DNA of 64,000 nt from Alysiella filiformis (GTDB taxonomy: Bacteria > Pseudomonadota > Gammaproteobacteria > Burkholderiales > Neisseriaceae), in assembly GCF_014054525.1 (NCBI RefSeq), contig NZ_CP059564.1:1870357-1934356 (forward strand), given 5' to 3'. Under the pieces are notes generated by a model. The model saw nothing but the letters and a program-made list of their open reading frames with translations. It did not search any database and was not told the DNA's origin. Of the stretch, positions 23,265 to 32,091 are shown piece after piece (positions within the stretch are counted from its first letter, which is position 1; every line of letters starts with the position of its first letter). The position numbers and the translations under genes were made by a program.

Positions 23265-24068
23265 TTATTTCCAATAACGCCACCAAGGCATATCATCAGG
23301 CACCCAATCTTTTTGCAAATAGGGGCTTTGTGGGAAATTTTTCTGCAACACACGCTCGGCATCTTCTGCCAACTGGGGTTTGTCCATTTTTTTGTAGCTG
23401 AACACCATGATTGCCAAGGCTTCTTCCACATAGCGGGTGTTTTGGAATTGTTCAATCACACGTTGGGCGCGATTGTTGGCGGCAACCCATGCGCCGCGTT
23501 TGGCATAATATCGGGCAATGGCAATTTCGTGTCCGCCCAGCGCGTCCACCAACTGCGACATGCGTTTGCGGCTGTCATCGGCATATTTGCTTTGTGGGTA
23601 TTTTTTGACCAATTCTTCAAAGGCGTAAAACGCTTGGCGATTGGCTGCTGGGTCGCGGTCTGACCAGTCTTGCGATGCCAAACGGTTTAAAAATGATTGG
23701 TCTTCATCAAACAGCACCAAGCCTTTCAAATATAAAGCATAATCCATGTCCACGCTGGCTGGAAAATGCTGTTGGAATCGGGCAATGGCTGCCAAGGCTT
23801 TTTCTTTTTCTTCATTTTTGTAATGGGCATAGGCGGTTTCAATGCCTGCTTGTTCGGCGTAACGCCCATCGGGTTCGCGTGAACGCAACAGTTCATATAA
23901 TGTAACGGCTCGCGTATAATTGTTGCCATTGAGTTCGTTACGCGCTTCATTGTAAAGCTGGTCTATTGTCCAGTTTTGCGTTTTTTGCGCTTCTTTATCA
24001 ACCGTACCTTTGGCTGCGCACGCCGATAAAGCTGCCGCAACCGAAATCACCAACAGAAAATTTTTCAT
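23265..24068 (-). CDS. bamD: outer-membrane assembly lipoprotein BamD (ComL)
   Basis: A 267-residue lipoprotein (lipobox LSAC, Cys17) with five TPR-like repeats, beginning QNWTIDQLYNEARNELNGNNYTRAVTLYELLRSREPDGRYAEQA, the typical BamD start. It is part of the BAM complex that inserts beta-barrel proteins into the outer membrane; in Neisseria it is called ComL and is essential. Its start codon (24068-24066) overlaps the divergent rluD start (24067-24069) by two bases, so the promoters must lie within each other's coding sequences. Confidence 0.94.
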   Translation of the reverse strand: MKNFLLVISVAAALSACAAKGTVDKEAQKTQNWTIDQLYNEARNELNGNNYTRAVTLYELLRSREPDGRYAEQAGIETAYAHYKNEEKEKALAAIARFQQHFPASVDMDYALYLKGLVLFDEDQSFLNRLASQDWSDRDPAANRQAFYAFEELVKKYPQSKYADDSRKRMSQLVDALGGHEIAIARYYAKRGAWVAANNRAQRVIEQFQNTRYVEEALAIMVFSYKKMDKPQLAEDAERVLQKNFPQSPYLQKDWVPDDMPWWRYWK

Positions 24069-25185
24069 GGAAAACCCAACTCAAATTTTTGAAAACGATG
24101 ATTATAGCGAAGATTTGTCTTTTCAGGCAGCCTTAACATCTGAAAATATCCAACTGACCATTCCCAACGATTTGGCAGGTTCGCGCTTGGACGCGGCATT
24201 GGCAAAATTGTTGCCCGATTATTCACGCAGCCGCATCAGCAGTTGGATTAAAGACGGCGGCGTGTTGTGCAACGGCAAAATCACCACCCCAAAAGACAAA
24301 CTGATTGGCGGCGAAACGGTGCAAGTGCAAATTCAAGAAAGCCAAGAAAATCTGGCATTTGAACCCGAAACCATGGATTTGGACATCGTGTTTGAAGACG
24401 ACACCGTGCTGGTGTTGAACAAACCTGCTGGCTTGGTGGTACACCCTGCTGCGGGTAATTGGACGGGCACGCTGCTCAATGGCTTGCTCGCGCATTGCCC
24501 CGAATTGGCGCAAGTGCCACGCGCGGGCATTGTGCATCGTTTGGACAAAGACACCAGTGGCTTGATGGTGGTGGCAAAAACGCTGCCTGCACAACTGCAT
24601 TTGGTCAATCAACTGCAAAATCGCACGGTCAAGCGGATTTATCGTGCGGTGGCAGATGGCGTGGTGCCATTTGATGGCAAAATTGAAACGCTGATTGGGC
24701 GCGACCCACACAATCGCCTGAAAATGGCTGTCGTGAAATTTGGCGGCAAAGAGGCAATTACCCACGTTAAAGTGCTGGAACGCTACCACGCCCACAGCTA
24801 CATTGAATGCGAACTGGAAACGGGGCGCACCCACCAAATTCGCGTTCACATGAAAGAGGCGCGACACCCTTTGGCTGGCGACCCTGTTTATGGCAATCCG
24901 CGTCATGTTTGTTCGCAGCCTGTGAAAGATGCGGTAAAAGGCTTGGCACGTCAGGCTTTGCATGCCTATCGTTTGCGCTTTATCCACCCCAAATCGGGCG
25001 AAGAAGTGGCATTTGAAACGCCCATTCCTGCCGATATGTACCATTTGTTGTCGGTGTTGCGCTTGGAAAGCGGCTTGCATTCATCGTTGAGCCACGAAGT
25101 AGAATGGCAAAACCAATTTGAAGACGATGAAGACGATTGGAACGAAGACGATTACGATGTACAAGTGGTTTATGTGAAAGATTGA
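24067..25185 (+). CDS. rluD: 23S rRNA pseudouridine synthase RluD
   Basis: A 372-residue RluA-family enzyme making pseudouridines at 1911/1915/1917 of 23S rRNA helix 69. It has an N-terminal S4 domain (SRLDAALAKLLPDYSRSRISSWIKDGGVLCNGK, about residues 38-75), catalytic IVHRLDKDTSGLMVVAK with the essential Asp in HRLDKDT, and ETGRTHQIRVHM. An acidic C-terminal tail (EDDEDDWNEDDYD) is lineage specific. The start at 24067 overlaps the bamD start on the other strand; an ATG at 24010 would lie inside bamD and its leader peptide is not conserved. Confidence 0.93.
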   Translation: MENPTQIFENDDYSEDLSFQAALTSENIQLTIPNDLAGSRLDAALAKLLPDYSRSRISSWIKDGGVLCNGKITTPKDKLIGGETVQVQIQESQENLAFEPETMDLDIVFEDDTVLVLNKPAGLVVHPAAGNWTGTLLNGLLAHCPELAQVPRAGIVHRLDKDTSGLMVVAKTLPAQLHLVNQLQNRTVKRIYRAVADGVVPFDGKIETLIGRDPHNRLKMAVVKFGGKEAITHVKVLERYHAHSYIECELETGRTHQIRVHMKEARHPLAGDPVYGNPRHVCSQPVKDAVKGLARQALHAYRLRFIHPKSGEEVAFETPIPADMYHLLSVLRLESGLHSSLSHEVEWQNQFEDDEDDWNEDDYDVQVVYVKD

Positions 25186-25199
25186 ATTTCAGGCAGCCT

Positions 25200-25351
25200 G
25201 AAACCTTTGCAAAACTGTATTCGTAGGGGCGGATTTCATATCCGCCCTGTTTTGATGTGTCAATATTTTTAACTTTATCAAATATTTGTGGAAAGGGCGG
25301 ATATGAAATCCGCCCCTACGTCTGTTTCACAATGGGTTTTGCAAAAGTTTC
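25200..25351. repeat. GAAACYTTTGCAAAAC-ended repeat, copy B3 (short, uninterrupted)
   Basis: 152 bp. Left GAAACCTTTGCAAAAC then GTAGGGGCGGATTTCATATC; right GGGCGGATATGAAATCCGCC then GTTTTGCAAAAGTTTC. Each GGGCGGAT...ATCCGCCC block is itself a hairpin. This is the simplest form of the family. Together with three DUS or DUS remnants it fills the rluD / ushA-like convergent gap. Confidence 0.85.
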
Positions 25352-25398
25352 AGCCTGAAAAGGTTTGACAAAGGTTTCAGGCTGCCTGAAAAGCCATT

Positions 25399-27045
25399 TT
25401 ATTGATACACAATTTCATTTTTCGGTTCAAAATCGCGCACATCTACCGTTTTGCGTTGCTGCAAAAAGTGTTTCAAAGTGTCCGCGTCCACCAAACCTGT
25501 GTTGATGTAGCTGGGGTGCTGATTGAGTTTGGGATAACCATCGCCACCCAAAGCCAGAAAATCCACCACCGCCAAACGGTAAGTTTTTTGTAAATCAAGT
25601 GGTTTGCCGTCAATTTGCACATGGTCAATGGTTTTTTCAGCACGTTTAACGGTCATGCTCACATTGGCGGAAAATTGGGCGTAGCCACCTTCGCCAGCTT
25701 GATATTGCGCCACTTCTTGCAAATAGGCGTGCAATTCCGCGCCCGTCAAATCCACATACGACACCACATTACCAAAAGGCTGCACGGTCAAAATGTCTTT
25801 GTAGCTGATGGTGCCATTGGGCAAAGAGGCACGAATGCCACCGCCATTCACCACCACCAAATCGGCATTCACACGTTCTTTTTGCGCTTGGGCAATCAAA
25901 TGCGCCAAAGCACTTTGTTGATGGCGTACCGTCTCGCGTTTGCCGTCAAATTCGCCTTGAATTTGTGCCACCGATTCTGATAATTGCGCATTGGCTTTGT
26001 CTTGATAATGTTGCAATAATTGGCGCAATTTGGGTTCGGGCGCAATTTCGCTTTGATGGAATTGATATTGCGTTTTGCCATCATCGCTTGTGATTTTTTT
26101 CTTTAAGTTAATGGGAATCAACTGGTAATTCAACAATTTGGTTTTGCCATTTTTAAATTCAAAATCGGCGCGACCCAAATATTTGCCCCATTCACCTGCT
26201 TGCATAATCCATGTGCCGTTTTTCAAATCGGGCTGACATTTGTCGCCTGCCTGAAATGGGGTTTTCAATTTGCCATTTTCCATGCAAACCAAAGTGTGCG
26301 AATGCCCACCAATAATCATGTCAAACGATTTTGCAGGCAGCCTTTGTGCCAGTTGCACATCGCTGGTGGCAGGGCTGTTGGGATTGGCATTTTCATAGCC
26401 CAAATGCGTTAAAGCGATTTTGACATCGGGCGCGTGTTGCTTGCGGATTTTTGCCAAGATTTTTTGGGCAGATTCGGGGACATTTTTAAACACCACGCCA
26501 TTGGTGTGCAAAGGATTGCCTGCGGTGGCGGTTTCTTCGGTGGTCAAGCCGACCACGGCAATTTTCAAGCCATTTTTGTGCAAAATGGTGTAGGGTTGCG
26601 CCACAAATTTACCTGAATTTTGCCACACCACATTGGCAGACAAAAACGGAAATTTTGCCCATTTCTGCTGATTTTTCAAAGCCGAAAAGGGGTTATCAAA
26701 TTCGTGATTGCCCACCGTCATGGCTTCATAGCCCATATTGTTCAGGGCTTCAATATCGGGGCGGGCATTTTGAATATCGGATTCTGGCACGCCCGTGTTC
26801 ACATCGCCTGCATGCAACAGAATCACGCTGCCGCCTTGTTTTTTCACTTCTTTTTTGATTTGTTCAATAACGGTTTTTTGGGCAGGAAAGCCATATTCGC
26901 CCTTATCGTTGTGCCAAAAACGACCGTGCGTGTCGTTCACATGCAAAACGGTAAAACGGTAAGTTTTGTTTTTTTCATAGGCTTGCGCGTGAGGCAACAG
27001 GCTCAATCCCAAAATCAAACCGCTCATTTTTAAGATTTTTTTCAT
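25399..27045 (-). CDS. periplasmic 5'-nucleotidase / UDP-sugar hydrolase family protein
   Basis: A 548-residue exported metallophosphoesterase. Signal peptide about residues 1-22, then a calcineurin-like N-domain with the dinuclear metal ligands in VLHVNDTHGRF, HAGDVNTG, GNHEFD and GGHSHT, and a C-terminal 5'-nucleotidase domain (NGGGIRASLPNGTISYKDILTVQPFGN...LALGGDGYP). It resembles UshA/NucA enzymes that strip phosphate from extracellular nucleotides for salvage. The start at 27045 has GGAG 10 nt upstream; TATAAT (reverse) lies at 27087-27082. No partner nucleoside transporter is adjacent. Confidence 0.88.
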   Translation of the reverse strand: MKKILKMSGLILGLSLLPHAQAYEKNKTYRFTVLHVNDTHGRFWHNDKGEYGFPAQKTVIEQIKKEVKKQGGSVILLHAGDVNTGVPESDIQNARPDIEALNNMGYEAMTVGNHEFDNPFSALKNQQKWAKFPFLSANVVWQNSGKFVAQPYTILHKNGLKIAVVGLTTEETATAGNPLHTNGVVFKNVPESAQKILAKIRKQHAPDVKIALTHLGYENANPNSPATSDVQLAQRLPAKSFDMIIGGHSHTLVCMENGKLKTPFQAGDKCQPDLKNGTWIMQAGEWGKYLGRADFEFKNGKTKLLNYQLIPINLKKKITSDDGKTQYQFHQSEIAPEPKLRQLLQHYQDKANAQLSESVAQIQGEFDGKRETVRHQQSALAHLIAQAQKERVNADLVVVNGGGIRASLPNGTISYKDILTVQPFGNVVSYVDLTGAELHAYLQEVAQYQAGEGGYAQFSANVSMTVKRAEKTIDHVQIDGKPLDLQKTYRLAVVDFLALGGDGYPKLNQHPSYINTGLVDADTLKHFLQQRKTVDVRDFEPKNEIVYQ

Positions 27046-27196
27046 ATTTTTCTCCAAAGGCAATCATGAAACCAAAATGCGATTATACGGCAAATGTAAA
27101 GAAATGTTGGGATTTGTATCAAAATTGTGTTTTCAGGCTGCCTGAAAATATTTTTAAGATGCAGAGTGCAACTTGTTGTACCCTAATACCATATTT

Positions 27197-27375
27197 TAAC
27201 GCGAGTTCGAGATAAAAGTGATTGATAAATTTAAGTAACTTTACCCCCTCTCCCTGTGGGAGAGGGCTGGGGAGAGGGTATGCTGCTCAACAAACCCGCT
27301 CTCCAACGCTTTCCCACAAGGAAAGAGGGCTGTTTTATTGGCAAATTGACAGTTACTTATCCCGAGTTCACATTA
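27197..27375 (+). repeat. 179-bp miniature element, copy A3
   Basis: Begins TAACGCGAGTTCGAGATAA and ends with the complement of TAATGTGAACTCGGGATAA; the interior is more diverged than in A1 and A2 (for example CTTTCCCACAAGGAAAG). Its right end is 3 bp from the stop of the ADP-ribosylglycohydrolase gene. A DUS and a half of element C lie just to its left; the 332-bp gap contains nothing else. Confidence 0.85.
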
Positions 27376-27377
27376 TT

Positions 27378-28160
27378 TTAATAACGTGATGAAGTATTGA
27401 TTTTCAATAACATTTCCACCATTTCATCGGGCAAAATTTGCAGCGTTGGTTCAAGAATACGTTGCGGAATACCGCGATAATATGCTTCGGCAATGCTGCC
27501 TGTAATTGCCGTCAGCGTATCGGAATCGCCGCCCAGCGACACCGCCAAACGAATCGCATCTTCAAAATTTTCGCTTTCCAAAAAAGCGGTTATTGCTTGC
27601 GGCACCGTACCTTGACAGCTTTCATCAAAGGCATAATTGGGGCGGATTTCATCGCAGGTCGCACTCAAATCGTATTCAAAATAATCGGCAATGTTTTGGC
27701 GGATAAAGGTTTTGCTTTCGCCCGTTCGCGCCCAAAAAATGGCGGCGGCGGTGGCTTGTGCGCCTTTAATGCCTTCGGGGTGGTTGTGGGTAATGGCAGC
27801 AGAATCATGGGCGAAATTCAGCACATCGGTTAATTTGTCAAATGCCCAGCCGATTGCCGACACGCGCATTGCCGAACCGTTGCCCCACGATAAATAAGGC
27901 TGTGGATTTTCCGACCAAATCCATTCATTGAAACGCACACCGTATGCACCCATTGGGCTGGGGTAGCGTCTGCACCATTTTTGCATAATCGTGTTCAAAT
28001 CGTAGCGGCAACCGCCCACCACCCACTCGCTTACGGCAACGGTGCAAATGGTGTCATCGGTAAAATGGCTTGCGCTGGTAAACAATTCAAAATCTTTACC
28101 GCGATAATTTTTAAATTCAAAACGCGACCCGATGATGTCGCCAATCGCTGCACCCAACAT
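27378..28160 (-). CDS. ADP-ribosylglycohydrolase (DraG/ARH) family protein
   Basis: A 260-residue all-alpha enzyme of the ADP_ribosyl_GH family. The two metal-binding motifs are intact: HFTDDT (residues 32-37) and SLGGDSDT near residue 210, each expected to coordinate Mg2+ at the active site, plus the N-terminal MLGAAIGDIIGSRFEF signature. Relatives remove ADP-ribose from Arg or from small molecules. No nitrogenase system (the classical DraG context), ADP-ribosyltransferase or macrodomain gene is in the window, so the substrate is unknown. It is a single-gene unit between element A3 and mnmA. Confidence 0.85.
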   Translation of the reverse strand: MLGAAIGDIIGSRFEFKNYRGKDFELFTSASHFTDDTICTVAVSEWVVGGCRYDLNTIMQKWCRRYPSPMGAYGVRFNEWIWSENPQPYLSWGNGSAMRVSAIGWAFDKLTDVLNFAHDSAAITHNHPEGIKGAQATAAAIFWARTGESKTFIRQNIADYFEYDLSATCDEIRPNYAFDESCQGTVPQAITAFLESENFEDAIRLAVSLGGDSDTLTAITGSIAEAYYRGIPQRILEPTLQILPDEMVEMLLKINTSSRY

Positions 28161-28274
28161 GGTTTTTTCCTTTTAAAATAATCAAATGTGCATGATAACA
28201 CATTTTTTCAGGCAGCCTGAAAAGCCAATTATGCTAAAATCCCCCAGATTAAATTCAAGAAGGTCAATCCAAAA

Positions 28275-29366
28275 ATGTATCAAAATCAAAATATTATTGT
28301 CGGCTTGTCGGGCGGTGTGGACAGCTCGGTAACCGCCGCCCTGCTCAAACAGCAAGGCGCAAACGTACACGGCGTATTCATGCAAAACTGGGAAGACGAC
28401 AACAACGACCAATATTGCAGCATCAAACAGGATTCGCTGGACGCGATGGCGGTTGCCGACATCATTGGCATAGACATGGACATCGTCAATTTTGCCGCGC
28501 AATACAAAGACAAGGTGTTTGCCTATTTTTTGCAAGAATATCAGGCAGGCAGAACGCCCAATCCCGATGTGTTGTGCAATGCCGAAATCAAATTCAAATG
28601 TTTTTTGGATTATGCGATTGAACAAGGTGCAGAAGCCATTGCCACAGGACACTATGCGCGTAAAGACGTGCGCGATGGCATACACCACCTGCTGCGCGGC
28701 GTGGACGGCAACAAAGACCAAAGCTATTTTCTCTATCGCTTACAGCCACATCAGTTGGAAAAAGCCTTATTTCCATTGGGCGATTTGGAAAAGCCCGAAG
28801 TGCGCCGCTTGGCAGAACAATTCAGGCTGCCCACCGCCACCAAAAAAGACAGCACAGGCATTTGTTTTATTGGCGAACGCCCTTTCCGCGAATTTTTGCA
28901 AAAATACCTGCCCACCCACGAAGGCAATATGCTCACCCCCGAAGGCAAAATCGTGGGCAAACATTTGGGCTTGACCTTTTACACGATTGGGCAACGCAAA
29001 GGCTTGGGAATAGGCGGGGCGGGCGAACCTTGGTTTGTGGTAGGCAAAAATCTGCCGAAAAATGAATTGATTGTGGTGCAAGGTCATGACCACCCTTTGC
29101 TGTTTACCCAATCGCTGAAAATGCACGATTTGAGCTGGACGCTGCCTGAAAAACCACGCGAAGGTCGCTACACTTGCAAAACGCGCTATCGCATGGCAGA
29201 TGCGGCTTGTGAATTGCGTTATCTGTCTGATGATGTTGCCGAATTGCGGTTTGACGCGCCACAATGGGCGGTAACGCATGGGCAATCGGCAGTATTGTAT
29301 GATGGCGAAATTTGTTTGGGCGGCGGCATCATTACCGCCACCGATAAAGATGTGATTGTGGTGTAA
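28275..29366 (+). CDS. mnmA: tRNA-specific 2-thiouridylase MnmA
   Basis: A 363-residue enzyme that thiolates U34 of tRNA-Lys, -Glu and -Gln using sulfur relayed from IscS. It has the PP-loop GLSGGVDSS (residues 10-18), the catalytic pair Cys101 ([12 protein letters not shown]) and Cys197 (STGICFIGE), and [12 protein letters not shown]. Extended -10 box TGCTAAAAT lies at 28232-28240. Length and motif spacing are as in E. coli. Followed by an inverted DUS pair. Confidence 0.96.
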   Translation: MYQNQNIIVGLSGGVDSSVTAALLKQQGANVHGVFMQNWEDDNNDQYCSIKQDSLDAMAVADIIGIDMDIVNFAAQYKDKVFAYFLQEYQAGRTPNPDVLCNAEIKFKCFLDYAIEQGAEAIATGHYARKDVRDGIHHLLRGVDGNKDQSYFLYRLQPHQLEKALFPLGDLEKPEVRRLAEQFRLPTATKKDSTGICFIGERPFREFLQKYLPTHEGNMLTPEGKIVGKHLGLTFYTIGQRKGLGIGGAGEPWFVVGKNLPKNELIVVQGHDHPLLFTQSLKMHDLSWTLPEKPREGRYTCKTRYRMADAACELRYLSDDVAELRFDAPQWAVTHGQSAVLYDGEICLGGGIITATDKDVIVV

Positions 29367-29371
29367 TATTG

Positions 29372-29424
29372 TTTCAGGCAGCCTGAAAACAACACAACGT
29401 TGTTTCTAAAAAGGCTGCCTGAAA
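29372..29424 (+). terminator. inverted DUS pair after mnmA
   Basis: TTTCAGGCAGCCT (29372-29384) and AGGCTGCCTGAAA (29412-29424), with AACAAC...GTTGTT between them adding a second short stem. No long T run follows. Confidence 0.5.
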
Positions 29425-29495
29425 GCCATTTTTGCGTTAAAATGGCATTGTTCATTTTTCTGTTTTCAGGCAGCGATTGCGTTTTCAGGCTGCCC

Positions 29496-29660
29496 CAGAA
29501 CCTGTGTTCATAATCTTAACAGCTTGCTTTTATCGCTACTTCATGCGCCTACTGCGTTGGCTTTCCAAGCCAATATTGACATATTGGCATGAAAAGTCGC
29601 CTTGTATTCGCAAAAATAACCAACAAAATCAAGCTATTAATCTTATAAACACAGGTTCTG
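29496..29660. repeat. 165-bp miniature element F with CAGAACCTGTG ends
   Basis: Left CAGAACCTGTGTTCATAATC, right the complement of CAGAACCTGTGTTTATAAGA; about 20 of the first 24 positions pair. No open frame of note lies inside. It interrupts a DUS: TTTTCAGGCTGCC stands just left of it and TGAAATTC completes it at its right end. It lies 25 bp upstream of the next start codon. Confidence 0.75.
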
Positions 29661-29685
29661 AAATTCATTTTTCAGCTCACCCATC

Positions 29686-31884
29686 ATGCGTACACCAGCC
29701 ATCAATCCCAAAATCATTGCCACCCTGCCTGTGATGTTAAGTACAGGTTTGGTGGCTTTTGCGGTGGATTATCATGGTGCGTGGTTGTCTTATTTATCGC
29801 CGCTCATTTTGGGCGTGATTGCAGGCGGTTTGGCAGATTTGGACAACGGCTTAACAGGCAGGCTGAAAAACATCTTGTTTACCGTGATTGCATTCAGCAT
29901 TTCATCGCTGTCGGTACAAATCACCTTCAACCAGCCCATTTTGCTCACCAGCACCTTTACCGCCTTGGCGTTTATTTTTACGATTTTTGGCGCGGCGGGC
30001 AACCGCTACCGCACCATCGCCTTTGCCACTTTGGTGGTGGCGGTGTACACCTGTTTGTCTCATCAACCCAATAGCAGCAATTATTTCAATACCTTATTGT
30101 TGCTGTGTGGCACTTTACTGTACAGCGCGTCCAGTTTGCTGACCCACGTTTTGTTTCCCAATCGCCCCGTGCAAGACGGCATGGCAAATGCCTATCAAGC
30201 CCTGTCGCATTATCTCAACACCAAAGCCGATTTTTTTGACCCCGATGAAGCCGACAATCTGGAACAGCAACAAATCAATCTTGCCATGAAAAACACGCAA
30301 GTGATTAACGCCTTCAACACCTGCCGCAACGCCCTGTTTTACCGTATGCGCGGACAACACCGCCACCCACGCACCACCAAAATGTTGCGCTACTATTTCA
30401 TCGCCCAAGACATACACGAGCGGATTAGTTCCAGCCATGTGCATTATCAAGCCTTTGCCGAACAAATGCGCCACACCGATTTGATTTTTCGCATACAAAG
30501 ATTGCTGCGTTTGCAAGCCCAAGCCTGTGCCGACTTTTCAGCCAGCCTGCGTCAAAACAACGACCATTACCAATACGCCCCCAAATTGCAACGCGCCACT
30601 TTGGGTGCCGAACAATCCCTACAATATTACGCCACCCACCCACAAACCAGCCAAATCGCCCCCTATCGCGTACAGCGTTTGCTCGACAACATCATGCACG
30701 TCAGCTTGCAATTTTCCCATTTGGGTAAAGAGCAGGCTTTGGCAATGAATGAAAAAGAAATCGGATTGAGTTCGCCCGATGTGCGCGGTTTCAAAGGTGC
30801 ATGGCAAGCACTCAAAGCGCAAACCACTTTGCAATCATCGGTGTTTCGTCATGCCGTGCGCATGGCGATTATCGCTTTTGTGTGCTGCCTGATTGTGCAA
30901 TTCATGCCACAACTGAACGCCCAATTCATGCCCGAAAGCGCAGAAAACATTCATTTGGGATTTTGGGTGTTGCTCACCGCCGTATTTGTGTGCCAACCCA
31001 ACTACTCCGCCACCAAAAGCCGCCTGATACAGCGCATTTTGGGTACGGTGGCAGGCGTGTTGGTCGGTTCATCATTGCCCTTGTTGTCCATTACCGATGA
31101 AATCAAATTGCTGATTATCGTGGTCATGACCACACTCTTTTTCCTGTTTCGCAGCAACAAACACAGTTATGCCACTTTTTTCATTACCATACAAGCCATT
31201 ATGGGTTTATCCATTACAGGCTACGATGTAACCCAATTTTTCGTACCGCGTGTGATAGACACCGTGGTGGGCGCATTGGTGTCAGGCGCGGCGGTGTATA
31301 TGCTCTGGCCAGACTGGAAATACCTGTCGCTGGAACAAACAGGCGCACAAGCCATACACAGCAACGGCAATTATTTACGCGCCATTTTGAACGAATTGCA
31401 ACAATACGCCCCCAAAAACGATTTGGCATACCGCGCCGCACGCCGCCGCAGCCACGACCGTGCCGCAACCTTATCCAGCACCTTGTCGGATATGTCCAGC
31501 GAACCGAAAAAATATGGCGACAAATTGCAAGATGGCTTTTTGTTGTTGAAAATCAACTACTCACTCATCAGCTACATTGCCGCTTTGGGCGCATACCGCG
31601 ACAAAATCCATTGCACAGACGACAACGAAACCGCATTTTTAGACCAATTTTTCCCCGTTGCCAACCAAGTGGTCAGCGCATTGGAGCATTTGAGCATTTG
31701 GAACAGCGAACAATTTCACGTTGCCCTTACCCAACTGCAAAACGACATGGAACAAATCCGCCCCAATTACAATTCTGCCGACAATGCCACCGAATCGCAA
31801 AATCACATGTTGTGGCAACAATTGGTCATGATTAGCGAATTGCTGCAACCGTGTTATCAAGCACTGAATCGGCAACATTTGTGA
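29686..31884 (+). CDS. yccS: YccS-family (FUSC-type) integral membrane protein
   Basis: A 732-residue protein with two clusters of membrane helices (about residues 10-150 and 395-530), each followed by a soluble helical region: the duplicated layout of the YccS/YhfK (TIGR01666) branch of the FUSC superfamily, related to aromatic-acid exporters such as AaeB. Recognisable blocks are LSPLILGVIAGGLADLDNGLTGRLKN and FWVLLTAVFVCQPNYSATKSRLIQRILGTVAGVLVG. Transported substrates are not established. No ribosome-binding site is visible, and element F abuts the start region. Confidence 0.85.
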   Translation: MRTPAINPKIIATLPVMLSTGLVAFAVDYHGAWLSYLSPLILGVIAGGLADLDNGLTGRLKNILFTVIAFSISSLSVQITFNQPILLTSTFTALAFIFTIFGAAGNRYRTIAFATLVVAVYTCLSHQPNSSNYFNTLLLLCGTLLYSASSLLTHVLFPNRPVQDGMANAYQALSHYLNTKADFFDPDEADNLEQQQINLAMKNTQVINAFNTCRNALFYRMRGQHRHPRTTKMLRYYFIAQDIHERISSSHVHYQAFAEQMRHTDLIFRIQRLLRLQAQACADFSASLRQNNDHYQYAPKLQRATLGAEQSLQYYATHPQTSQIAPYRVQRLLDNIMHVSLQFSHLGKEQALAMNEKEIGLSSPDVRGFKGAWQALKAQTTLQSSVFRHAVRMAIIAFVCCLIVQFMPQLNAQFMPESAENIHLGFWVLLTAVFVCQPNYSATKSRLIQRILGTVAGVLVGSSLPLLSITDEIKLLIIVVMTTLFFLFRSNKHSYATFFITIQAIMGLSITGYDVTQFFVPRVIDTVVGALVSGAAVYMLWPDWKYLSLEQTGAQAIHSNGNYLRAILNELQQYAPKNDLAYRAARRRSHDRAATLSSTLSDMSSEPKKYGDKLQDGFLLLKINYSLISYIAALGAYRDKIHCTDDNETAFLDQFFPVANQVVSALEHLSIWNSEQFHVALTQLQNDMEQIRPNYNSADNATESQNHMLWQQLVMISELLQPCYQALNRQHL

Positions 31885-31999
31885 TTTTCAGGCAGCCTGA
31901 AACACCCCACACGCCATTTAGACATACACTCTAATTATTTGATTAAAATTGATTTTATTTGATAATCAACCGCCTTGTAAAAAATCATCACATTTTTGC

Positions 32000-32028
32000 T
32001 TACAAACCATTACAAGAAAGAGTAAAAT
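32000..32028 (+). promoter_or_regulatory. putative sucA promoter
   Basis: TTACAA (32000-32005), 17 bp, TAAAAT (32023-32028), about 60 bp before the start. Upstream (31930-31970) is very AT-rich, with three [T/A]TTGAT repeats and GATAATC, a possible but unproven Fur-like site. Confidence 0.5.
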
Positions 32029-32091
32029 ACCTTTGCTTATGTCAGCAAAAGCACATTCCATTAACTTATTTAATCCAATAAAGGCATGGCT

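Noticed and set aside
28182-28721. 179-codon frame on the reverse strand opposite mnmA
   Set aside because: It lies antisense to the fully conserved PP-loop domain of MnmA and shows no domain signature.
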